From positions 1-64,000 of the forward strand of contig JAFZVQ010000067.1 of assembly GCA_017617715.1 (NCBI GenBank): DNA of 64,000 bases, read 5' to 3'. Source of the DNA: Bacteroidales bacterium. Its GTDB lineage: Bacteria; Bacteroidota; Bacteroidia; Bacteroidales; UBA932. Shown piece after piece: positions 9,208 to 16,397 of the stretch. Numbering within the stretch: the first letter of the stretch is position 1; every line of letters begins with the position of its first letter. The notes under the pieces are model-generated. The model did no database searches. It was not told the origin of the DNA and was given only the letters and a program-made list of their open reading frames with translations. Made by a program: the position numbers and the translations under genes.

Positions 9208-9584
9208 TCGAGCATATCCATCAAAGCATCCAGGACACGGCGGTCCTTCTTCGTGGGACGGCCGGAGCCCTTGTCGCGCTTTAGCACTATGGTTTCCTTG
9301 GGCGCGTGGAATTTGGCCCTTTCGGACTCGGGGGTCAGGTCTTCGGCATAATCGGGCACCAGCTGCGCTCCCATGCGGTTTTCAGCAAGCTGCAGCACCT
9401 TGTACGTGAGCACTGCCGGGCCCTTGTGGACCTCCACCAGGTCGCCTATCTTCACGGCCTTGCTGGGCTTGGCCACGGCTCCGCCGATGCGCACTTTGTT
9501 GCCTCCGCAGGCCTCCGTGGCCTCGCTGCGCGTCTTGTAGACACGTATGGCCCAGAGATACTTGTCGATTCTTATACTGTCCAT
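9204..9584 (-). CDS. S4-domain RNA-binding protein (Hsp15/HslR-like)
   Basis: 126 residues. The N-terminal S4 domain (IRIDKYLWAIRVYKTRSEAT through KVRIGGAVAKPSKAVKIGD) is the Hsp15 type, which binds stalled 50S subunits carrying peptidyl-tRNA. A basic tail with GSGRPTKKDRR follows, as in HslR homologues. Its start overlaps the end of the upstream DJ-1 gene by 13 bp, so the two are co-transcribed. Confidence 0.88.
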   Translation of the reverse strand: MDSIRIDKYLWAIRVYKTRSEATEACGGNKVRIGGAVAKPSKAVKIGDLVEVHKGPAVLTYKVLQLAENRMGAQLVPDYAEDLTPESERAKFHAPKETIVLKRDKGSGRPTKKDRRVLDALMDMLD

Positions 9585-10147
9585 AGATACATCGAATGTT
9601 TGACCGCCTCCACCTTTTCGGGGCGGAGCATGGCGAGGATTTCGAGGGCAAAACTCACCGCATGCCCGGCGCTGCGGCCGGTGATGATGCGCCCGCTGCG
9701 CACGGCCGGCTTGGGTGTGAACACTGCTCCCTTGGCCTCGGGGGCATCCTGGAAACCGTCGAAGCAGGTGAATTCCACGCCTTCAAGGCTGTCCAGCTGG
9801 CTGACCACCAGGCCCGGGGCCGCACAGATCGCGGCCACCGCGCCGCCGGCCGCATAATGGCGGCGCATCGCCTCCATCAGCGGCTCGCAGGCCGCAAGGT
9901 TGCGCGTGCCGGGCATACCGCCGGGAAAGATCATAATGTCGCCGGGACCTGCAGGAGAGGCCGAAAGATCCACCTCGTCAAGGGTGTAGTCGGCATCGAC
10001 GGTGATGCCGTGGGAACTCTCCACCGAGGTCTCGTCGTAGATGGAAATTATATTCACGTCCAGGCCGCCTCTGCGGAGGACATCGTTGGTGGCGAGGGCT
10101 TCGACGTCTTCGAAACCGTCGGCCAGAAATATATTGATCCCTTTCAT
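9572..10147 (-). CDS. DJ-1/PfpI family protein (YajL-like)
   Basis: 191 residues. The nucleophile elbow AAICAAP contains the conserved Cys, preceded by IFPGGMPGTRNL, and an early Glu (DGFEDVEA) supplies the acid typical of DJ-1 proteins. The C-terminus has RIITGRSAGHAVSFALEI. Members act as deglycases, chaperones or oxidative-stress proteins; YajL/ThiJ is the closest named group, but activity cannot be assigned. It is divergent from the mannose-6-phosphate isomerase gene. Confidence 0.9.
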   Translation of the reverse strand: MKGINIFLADGFEDVEALATNDVLRRGGLDVNIISIYDETSVESSHGITVDADYTLDEVDLSASPAGPGDIMIFPGGMPGTRNLAACEPLMEAMRRHYAAGGAVAAICAAPGLVVSQLDSLEGVEFTCFDGFQDAPEAKGAVFTPKPAVRSGRIITGRSAGHAVSFALEILAMLRPEKVEAVKHSMYLWTV

Positions 10148-10174
10148 ATTATTCGCAATATACTGATTTTTCCG

Positions 10175-10182
10175 TATTTTTG
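10175..10182 (+). promoter_or_regulatory. -7 promoter element for the mannose-6-phosphate isomerase gene
   Basis: TATTTTTG matches the Bacteroidota -7 consensus TAnnTTTG and lies 18 bp before ATG 10201. It argues against the upstream TTG (10180) as start, because that codon lies inside the element. No clear -33 TTTG is visible. Confidence 0.5.
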
Positions 10183-10200
10183 CGCCATAATAGACGGAAA

Positions 10201-11184
10201 ATGGAAGAAAAGAAATTATATCCCATGCGCTTCTGCACCCTCCTGGACGAATACGGCTGGGGCAGCGACGAGTTCAAGCTTGCCGACCTCGGCTACCGCG
10301 ATTCCCTGGTGCGCGACGGCTGGCTGGCCGGAAACGCCTTCAGCGAAGTGATGGACACCTACATGGACCGCGTGGTCGGCGACAACGTGTACCAGTTCTG
10401 GGGCCGGCAGTTCCCGGTGCAGGTGAAGCACATACGCGTGAAGGGCAAAATGCCCCTCCGGGTCCACCCGGGAGCCGAAATTGCCGGACAGCGCTACGAC
10501 CTGCTGGGCCGGGAGAAACTCTGGTATGTGCTCAGGGCAGGAAGCGGCGCCTGCGTGATGACTGGATTCGAACGCGCTACGGACGCATCCGAAGTGTACG
10601 CCAAATGCCTTGACGGCACCATTGACGGGATACTCCGCAAGACCGCGCCCTCCGAAGGGCAGTGCTTCCACATCCGCCCGGGAGTGCCGCACGCGGCATG
10701 GGGAGACATTGAGATAATCGAGATCAGCGAATCCTCCCCTCTCGACTTCTGCCTGTGCAGCTGGGGGCAGGAGGTCAGCGAAGAGGAATTCGACCCTGCG
10801 CTCGGGCTGGTGGACGCCCTGGATTTCATAGACTACGGCCCCTGGGAGCCGGAAGAGGCCCCGCACTCACATGCCGGCGACATAGTCAGCAAGCTCATCG
10901 ACATTCCGGAATTCACGGTCACGAAACTGCTCCTGACCGACCCGCTGCACATCTACAGCGACAAGTTCGACTCTTTCATACTCTACACCTGCCTGCGGGG
11001 CGAAGCGTCCGTGCAGCTCGAAGTGCTCGGCCAGACCGCCCGCTTCCCTCTCGAAGCCGGGCAGACCATGCTGGTGCCTGCAGAGTGCCCCGACTTCCTG
11101 CTTGTGCCCACGGACAGGGGCACGACCATACTGGAGACCACCGTGGCCCCCAGGGAGGAAAAAGACAGCTATCTGGCGGGATAA
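10201..11184 (+). CDS. manA: Class I mannose-6-phosphate isomerase (short form)
   Basis: 327 residues from ATG 10201, chosen because of the promoter element just upstream and a GGAAA sequence 5' of it. It is a type I phosphomannose isomerase, a zinc cupin interconverting mannose 6-phosphate and fructose 6-phosphate. The metal site is suggested by LRVHPGAEIAGQRYDLLGREKLWYV split over residues 85-110, and by RPGVPHAAWGDIEIIEIS. The length fits the short Firmicutes/Bacteroidota form rather than the 390-residue enteric enzyme. A second cupin-like beta domain fills the C-terminus. Confidence 0.85.
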   Translation: MEEKKLYPMRFCTLLDEYGWGSDEFKLADLGYRDSLVRDGWLAGNAFSEVMDTYMDRVVGDNVYQFWGRQFPVQVKHIRVKGKMPLRVHPGAEIAGQRYDLLGREKLWYVLRAGSGACVMTGFERATDASEVYAKCLDGTIDGILRKTAPSEGQCFHIRPGVPHAAWGDIEIIEISESSPLDFCLCSWGQEVSEEEFDPALGLVDALDFIDYGPWEPEEAPHSHAGDIVSKLIDIPEFTVTKLLLTDPLHIYSDKFDSFILYTCLRGEASVQLEVLGQTARFPLEAGQTMLVPAECPDFLLVPTDRGTTILETTVAPREEKDSYLAG

Positions 11185-11187
11185 TTC

Positions 11188-11859
11188 CTACAGCACCCAG
11201 TCTATCGGGGCCTTCCCCTCGGCGCGCAGGATGGCGTTGGCCTGGGAGAAATGCCTGCAGCCAAAGAATGCGCCCCTGGCGAGGGGCGACGGGTGCGCCG
11301 CCTGCAGCACCGTGTGGCGGGACGGGTCGATGAGCGCCGCCTTCGAGCGGGCGTAATTACCCCATAGCATGAACACCACGCCCTCGCAACGATCCGAGAT
11401 ACAGCGTATCACGGCGTCCGTGAACTCCTGCCAGCCTATGGCGGAATGGGAGGTCGGCTCCCCCGAACGCACCGTCAGCACCGCGTTGAGGAGCAGCACG
11501 CCCTGCCTGGCCCACGGTTCCAAATTGGGACGCCCTGACATTTTGACACCCAGGTCGTCTTCTATCTCCTTGAAAATATTCTTCAGGGAAGGCGGTGCGG
11601 GCACCCCGTCCGGAACCGAAAAAGAGAGCCCCATGGCCTGTCCGTAGCCGTGGTACGGGTCCTGCCCGAGTATTACCACTTTCACGTCCGGCAGGGGACA
11701 CAAATCAAAGGCCCTGAAAATCTGGCCGCCGGGAGGAAAGATACGCTTTCCGGCAGCCTTTTCGGAATGCAGCCGCTCCGCCAGCGCCGCAAAATATGGT
11801 TTCTCGAACTCAGGGGCGAGCGCCTCGCGCCAGGACTCTTCAATCTTTACCTGTATCAT
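11188..11859 (-). CDS. ung: Uracil-DNA glycosylase
   Basis: 223 residues, removing uracil from DNA in base-excision repair. The catalytic water-activating motif GQDPYHGYGQAMGLSFSV is intact, and HPSPLARGAFFGCRHF provides the catalytic His and minor-groove loop. Length and order match family 1 UDG. It is convergent with manA, with 3 bp between stops. Confidence 0.97.
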   Translation of the reverse strand: MIQVKIEESWREALAPEFEKPYFAALAERLHSEKAAGKRIFPPGGQIFRAFDLCPLPDVKVVILGQDPYHGYGQAMGLSFSVPDGVPAPPSLKNIFKEIEDDLGVKMSGRPNLEPWARQGVLLLNAVLTVRSGEPTSHSAIGWQEFTDAVIRCISDRCEGVVFMLWGNYARSKAALIDPSRHTVLQAAHPSPLARGAFFGCRHFSQANAILRAEGKAPIDWVL

Positions 11860-11864
11860 AATAA

Positions 11865-11872
11865 CAAAAATA
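11865..11872 (-). promoter_or_regulatory. -7 promoter element for ung
   Basis: The minus strand reads TATTTTTG, a full match to TAnnTTTG, 5 bp upstream of the ung start, implying a very short leader. The -33 element is not clear. Confidence 0.35.
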
Positions 11873-11928
11873 AGAAAATATTCCGGAAAAATGCACTATC
11901 TTAGCAGTCTAAACCTATTTTGACCTAT

Positions 11929-12813
11929 ATGCAAACCAGAAAAAGACACTGGGGAGACAGGTGGGACGCCTACAGGCTCCGTGGTCTGGACCCCGTGCAC
12001 GTGATGATGCCGTACATGTTCGGCGACAGAGTCAGCAACGAAGCCGTTCTCGGCGAAGTGATGGACCTGACGGAGGTGGATAAATACCTCGCAGGCAAGA
12101 ATGCCGCAAATCCCGATTTCAAATACACCTGGTTCCATTTCATAACTGCGGCCATAGCCAAGGCCGTGCTCCTGAGGCCCAAGATGAACTACTTCATCGC
12201 CGGAGGCCACTACTACGAAAGGAAAAACATACAGGTTGCCTTCAACGTGAAACGTAAGTTCTCCGACGACGGCGAAGAGGCCATGGCCAAGTTCGTGCTC
12301 GATCCGGAAGGGGAATCCCCCATGGAGCAGGTCCACACATACGTGCAGAAATTCGTGACCAAGGTGCGCACCGATTCGTCGGGCGTCGGGATAGACGGCG
12401 CGCTGAAGTTCATCAGCCACCTTCCCAGGCCCGTTTTCCGTCTCATGACGTGGACGCTCATGCGCATGGAGTACTACGGCATCTACCCCAAGGCCCTCGC
12501 AATCGACGACCCGTGTTATTCCAGCGTGTACCTGACCAACCTCGGGTCCATCAAGATGAACGCCGACTACCACCACCTCTTCAACTGGGGCACCATTTCC
12601 TTCTTCGTGACCATAGGCGAAAAGAAGATGCGTCCCTGTTTCAAGGAAGACGGCAGCTATGAAATGCACAACACCATCAAGCTGGGCCTGACCATCGACG
12701 AGCGTATCGCGGACGGCTACTATTTTGCCAAGACCCTGCGCCTCGTGCGGAAGATATTCGATAATCCTGAACTGTTGGACCTTCCGGCCTCAACTCCCAT
12801 AGAAATAGACTGA
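11929..12813 (+). CDS. E2-like / chloramphenicol-acetyltransferase-fold acyltransferase
   Basis: 294 residues from ATG 11929; a TTG nine bases upstream is an alternative. The fold is that of the 2-oxoacid dehydrogenase E2 catalytic domain: an early FHFITAAIAKAV helix, NLGSIKMNADYHHLFNWGTISFFVTIG near residues 205-230 (split here for reading), and a final LGLTIDERIADGYYFA. In E2 and CAT enzymes the last motif is DHRxxDG, with His as catalytic base; here the position is Glu (DERIADG). No lipoyl domain is present. It is followed after 3 bp by an acyl-CoA ligase gene, so it may transfer an acyl group from the CoA ester made there. Its reaction is unknown. Confidence 0.7.
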   Translation: MQTRKRHWGDRWDAYRLRGLDPVHVMMPYMFGDRVSNEAVLGEVMDLTEVDKYLAGKNAANPDFKYTWFHFITAAIAKAVLLRPKMNYFIAGGHYYERKNIQVAFNVKRKFSDDGEEAMAKFVLDPEGESPMEQVHTYVQKFVTKVRTDSSGVGIDGALKFISHLPRPVFRLMTWTLMRMEYYGIYPKALAIDDPCYSSVYLTNLGSIKMNADYHHLFNWGTISFFVTIGEKKMRPCFKEDGSYEMHNTIKLGLTIDERIADGYYFAKTLRLVRKIFDNPELLDLPASTPIEID

Positions 12814-12816
12814 TAT

Positions 12817-14529
12817 ATGCGATTTGAACTAGACAATGTCGCTGCTCCGTGGCTTGACAGCTTTGACGGAGTAGCCCCTAATTTGGATTACAGCGAAAAC
12901 ACCATATCCGAGGCGGTGCTTGCCACGGCCGAAAAGGAGCGCGAATTCCCCGCCCTCACCTTCATGGGCAAGGCCACATCCTACACCCGTCTGGCCGTTG
13001 AAATCGACAACACCGCCCGTGCGTTCTACGCAATCGGCGTCAGGCCCGGCACCCGCGTGCTGGTGTGCCTGCCCAACGTGCCCCAGGCCGTATTCTGCCT
13101 CTACGGTCTCAACCGTATCGGCGCCATCCCCACCATGGTACATCCCCTTTCGGCAGTGTCCGAACTGGCCTTCTACATGAACGAGGCGGATTGCAGCATT
13201 GCCGTGACCCTCGACCAGTTCTACGGCAAGTTCCTCGATGTCAAGAAATTGCGCCCTATTGAGAAGCTTATTGTGTGCCGCGTCTCCGACGAGCTTCCCT
13301 TCCCTCTCTCGATAGGCCAGAAGCTGATGACCGAAAGGAAATTCCCCAAAGTGCAGGGAGAAAACGATATACTCTGGAAAGACTTCATCGCCATGGGCGA
13401 AAAGGTCTCAGAAGGCTACGTCTGCAAGAAAGACTACCGCACCGAGGCCGTGGTGCTCTTCTCCGGCGGCACCACAGGCACCACTAAGGGCATCATGCTC
13501 TCCGACCTCAACTTCAACGCCCTGGCCTGGCAGACAGCCAACATGGCCCACGAAGAGGTGCACCAATGCAAGATGCTTGCGGCGATGCCCGTGTTCCACG
13601 GATTCGGACTCGGGGTTTGCATCCACACGGTCATGTTCATCGGCGGCACATCCATCCTGGTGCCCCGTTTCAACGTGAAGAGCTACGCCAAGCTCATACG
13701 CAGGACGCGCCCCAACTTCATAGCCGGCGTGCCCACCCTGTTCGAGGCCATCACCCGCAACCGCTACCTTGACGGCGCCGACCTGAGCTGCCTGCGCGGC
13801 GTGTTCTCCGGCGGCGACTCGCTGACCATAGAGCTGAAGAAAAAGTTCGACAAGTTCCTTGCCGACCACAACGCCACCGTGCGTGTGCGCGAGGGTTACG
13901 GCACCACCGAATGCGTGACCGCATGCTGTCTTACCCCTTACGACAAGGAAAAGGAGGGCTCCATCGGCATCCCGTTCCCGGACACGTATTTCAAGATCTG
14001 CAAGCCCGGCACCTGCGAGGAGCTGCCGTACGGCGAAGAAGGTGAAATCTGCCTCACCGGACCGTCCATGATGATAGGTTACATCGGCCACGAAGAAGAG
14101 AACAGGCAGACCCTCCGCACCCACGACGACGGCCACGTGTGGCTCCACACCGGCGACCTGGGCAAGATGGACGATGAGGGCTTCGTATATTTCCGCCAGC
14201 GCATCAAGAGAATGATTGTGACCAGCGGCTACAACGTGTACCCCTCGCAGCTGGAGAACATAATCGAAGGTCATCCCGCTGTGCAGCGTAGCTGCGTCAT
14301 AGGCGTGCCCGATTCCCTCAAGATGCAGAGGGTCAAGGCTTTCATAGTGCTGAAGGACGGCTACCAGCCCGACGACGCCATGCGGGAGGAGCTGATGGCC
14401 TACTGCAAGAAACACATCGCCAAGTACGCGCTGCCTTCGGAAATTGAGTTCCGCGAGTCCCTCCCCACCACGCTGGTAGGCAAAGTCGCTTATACTCAGC
14501 TGGAAAAAGAGGAACAGAATAAAAAATAA
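12817..14529 (+). CDS. AMP-dependent acyl-CoA synthetase
   Basis: 570 residues of the adenylate-forming superfamily. Motifs in order: VVLFSGGTTGTTKGIMLSD (phosphate loop, about residues 210-228), YGTTECV (about 362), LHTGDLGKMDDEGFVYFRQR (adenylate-binding Asp and hinge, about 445) and the C-terminal lysine in TTLVGKVAY. It activates a carboxylic acid, probably a fatty acid, to its CoA thioester with ATP. It forms a two-gene unit with the E2-like acyltransferase. Chain-length preference cannot be read from the sequence. Confidence 0.88.
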   Translation: MRFELDNVAAPWLDSFDGVAPNLDYSENTISEAVLATAEKEREFPALTFMGKATSYTRLAVEIDNTARAFYAIGVRPGTRVLVCLPNVPQAVFCLYGLNRIGAIPTMVHPLSAVSELAFYMNEADCSIAVTLDQFYGKFLDVKKLRPIEKLIVCRVSDELPFPLSIGQKLMTERKFPKVQGENDILWKDFIAMGEKVSEGYVCKKDYRTEAVVLFSGGTTGTTKGIMLSDLNFNALAWQTANMAHEEVHQCKMLAAMPVFHGFGLGVCIHTVMFIGGTSILVPRFNVKSYAKLIRRTRPNFIAGVPTLFEAITRNRYLDGADLSCLRGVFSGGDSLTIELKKKFDKFLADHNATVRVREGYGTTECVTACCLTPYDKEKEGSIGIPFPDTYFKICKPGTCEELPYGEEGEICLTGPSMMIGYIGHEEENRQTLRTHDDGHVWLHTGDLGKMDDEGFVYFRQRIKRMIVTSGYNVYPSQLENIIEGHPAVQRSCVIGVPDSLKMQRVKAFIVLKDGYQPDDAMREELMAYCKKHIAKYALPSEIEFRESLPTTLVGKVAYTQLEKEEQNKK

Positions 14530-14548
14530 TCCTTACCTTTACCCCGTT

Positions 14549-15019
14549 ATGGGCAAGACAGCACTGTTCCCGGGATCCTTCGATCCCTTCACCGCAGGAC
14601 ATCTCAACATCCTGCGGAGGGCACTGACCATGTTCGACAACGTGGTGGTGGCCATAGGTATCAACCAGGACAAACGCGGTTTCTACTCCAACGAGCAGAA
14701 GAAAGACATAATCGGCCAGGCCGTGAAGGGCATCAAAGGCGTGCAGGTGATAGAATACGACGGCCTGACCATAGACGTGTGCCGGGACCTCGGGATACGC
14801 CACATTGTGCGCGGCGTGCGCAACATGCTTGATTTCGAGAACGAACGCGCCATTGCGGACGCCAACCGCCGCCTGGCTCCGGAAATCGAGACCATAATAA
14901 TCCCCACCGCCCAGGAGTTCGCCCACATCTCCTCCAGCGCCGTACGCGACATCCTGCGCCACCATGGCGACACTTCCCTCTTCCTTCCGGAAGGAGTCAT
15001 ACTGCCCCCTGTCGAATAG
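14549..15019 (+). CDS. coaD: Phosphopantetheine adenylyltransferase
   Basis: 156 residues, the penultimate enzyme of coenzyme A synthesis. PGSFDPFTAGHLNILRRA carries the nucleotidyltransferase T/HxGH motif; IRHIVRGVRNMLDFENE and HISSSAVRDI complete the active site. Location just after a CoA-ligase gene is probably incidental. It is followed 3 bp later by the thioredoxin-like gene, so these form an operon. Confidence 0.96.
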   Translation: MGKTALFPGSFDPFTAGHLNILRRALTMFDNVVVAIGINQDKRGFYSNEQKKDIIGQAVKGIKGVQVIEYDGLTIDVCRDLGIRHIVRGVRNMLDFENERAIADANRRLAPEIETIIIPTAQEFAHISSSAVRDILRHHGDTSLFLPEGVILPPVE

Positions 15020-15022
15020 TTT

Positions 15023-15859
15023 ATGCTGAAACGCCTGTTGCCTATACTCTGCCTGTTATGCCTTGGCCTTTCCGCCATGGCGCAGGAAGAGGCGGCAGTG
15101 CAGCAGGCGCCCGACAGCCTCGCTTTCGGCAAACTCGACGGGATGCTGGATAAATACACCGCCGCCATCACCCGGGAGAGCTTTGAGACAAAGATGGCGG
15201 AATGCGACTTCCTTATCAGTTCCGTCCACGATTCCCTGACCACCCAGCACATAGCCCTCTGGCTCTACGACCACTACAAGGAGTCCGAGCTCATGGGCGA
15301 CGAGGCCGTAGCGATCCACATCTACGACACCTGGTTCAAGCCCGGCACCATAGCTATGCGCAGCCAGTTCGACCGTTTCGACGCCGACCTGTTCGCATCC
15401 TTCAACCGCTCCACCCTGCTGGGCATGAAAGCTCCGGAAGTGACGCTCCAGACGCCCTGCGGGCGGAAAATCAAGGTGCCCCAGGAAGGCAGCCACTCCA
15501 TACTGTTCTTCTTCGACACCAGCTGCGGCAAATGCCAGCTGACGGCCAAGGTGCTGCCGGGCATACTTGAAAAGGTCACCTTCCCGACCAGGTTCTACGC
15601 CGTCTATTGCGGCCAGGACAAGAAGGAGTGGCGCAAATTCCGCTGCAAGTTCAAGGTAAGGAACAGGAAGGTTGGAGTCGTCCATGCCTGGGATCCGGAG
15701 GTGGCCAGCGACTATCTCCGCCTCTACGGAGTCATGTCCACTCCGCGCCTTTATTTCACCGACACGGACGGGGAAATTCTGGGCAGACGCCTTGAAATTG
15801 AATCACTTGAAGAAATAATTCATTATATTTGCGAATACTATGGCCAGAAAGAAAAGTAA
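15023..15859 (+). CDS. Exported thioredoxin-like protein with DUF5106-type N-terminus
   Basis: 278 residues with a signal peptide (hydrophobic core 4-18, cleavage probably after SAMAQ). The N-terminal 110 residues resemble the helical DUF5106 region that precedes TlpA-like domains in Bacteroidota. The C-terminal thioredoxin fold has CGKC at 168-171 within FFFDTSCGKCQ and the cis-Pro segment VMSTPRLYF. Likely a periplasmic thiol-disulfide protein; direction of electron flow is unknown. It overlaps the next small gene by 20 bp. Confidence 0.8.
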   Translation: MLKRLLPILCLLCLGLSAMAQEEAAVQQAPDSLAFGKLDGMLDKYTAAITRESFETKMAECDFLISSVHDSLTTQHIALWLYDHYKESELMGDEAVAIHIYDTWFKPGTIAMRSQFDRFDADLFASFNRSTLLGMKAPEVTLQTPCGRKIKVPQEGSHSILFFFDTSCGKCQLTAKVLPGILEKVTFPTRFYAVYCGQDKKEWRKFRCKFKVRNRKVGVVHAWDPEVASDYLRLYGVMSTPRLYFTDTDGEILGRRLEIESLEEIIHYICEYYGQKEK

Positions 15860-16076
15860 CAAGCCGGCGGGCGTGGACCCCGCCTACTTCGACAAGCAGC
15901 GCGAAGCCCTTCGCCGCAGCCATCGCAAAACCGTATTCTTCAACGACAAGGAACTTGCCGCCATCCAGGAGTATTGCCGCATCTTCAAGGTAGGCTCACG
16001 CTCCGCCCTCATCCACCAGGCCGTCATGGAACGCGTGCTTCGCGGCCTTGAAGAGAATCACCCCACGCTGTTCTAA
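15840..16076 (+). CDS. Small basic protein of unknown function
   Basis: 78 residues, basic N-terminus (ARKKSNKPAG) and a central helical FNDKELAAIQEYCRIFKVGSR segment followed by SALIHQAVMERVL. The beta-turn-helix-helix look suggests a ribbon-helix-helix DNA-binding protein, and similar short proteins occur in Bacteroidota, but I cannot name the family. It overlaps the thioredoxin-like gene by 20 bp and is therefore co-transcribed. Confidence 0.6.
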   Translation: MARKKSNKPAGVDPAYFDKQREALRRSHRKTVFFNDKELAAIQEYCRIFKVGSRSALIHQAVMERVLRGLEENHPTLF

Positions 16077-16101
16077 ACGCTGAGCGAGCGGAGCCAACAC
16101 C

Positions 16102-16359
16102 ATGTCATTCTGAGCGCAGCGAAGAATCTATCGCTCGTTTTGCAGAATATCAAACCACACTTCGACAGGTGTTTTCGCCTTACCGGATTCTCCCGCAAAG
16201 CGAGGCAGCTCGTCATTTTTGAGGTGCGACGTGAACGGCTCGGGCTGTCTGTTCACGACACAGCCCTTATAAGGCCCACAGGAGCGAAAAACCGCTTGTG
16301 ACGTGAACAAATGGGGTGCAGCATTCACGTCGCTGTTGGAGAAGGAAGATGCCCGATCG
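16102..16359 (-). repeat. Dispersed repeat copy A (258 bp)
   Basis: This stretch, read on the minus strand, matches 20966-21253 on the plus strand over almost its whole length, apart from a few substitutions and a 30-bp segment present only in the other copy. One end carries an imperfect palindrome (ATTCT...AGAAT arms) found again in truncated form near 59565. It fills the gene-free interval 16077-16397. Apparent short reading frames within it are by-products of the repeat. Confidence 0.9.
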
Positions 16360-16370
16360 AGTCGGGCATC
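16348..16370. terminator. Hairpin downstream of lon, at the edge of repeat A
   Basis: GATGCCCGA (16348-16356) pairs perfectly with TCGGGCATC (16362-16370) around a 5-nt loop, 27 bp past the lon stop. There is no strong T run, so it may be a transcript-stabilising or attenuating hairpin rather than a true terminator. Confidence 0.35.
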
Positions 16371-16397
16371 AGAATGACATTGCGGGCCTGGAGGAGG

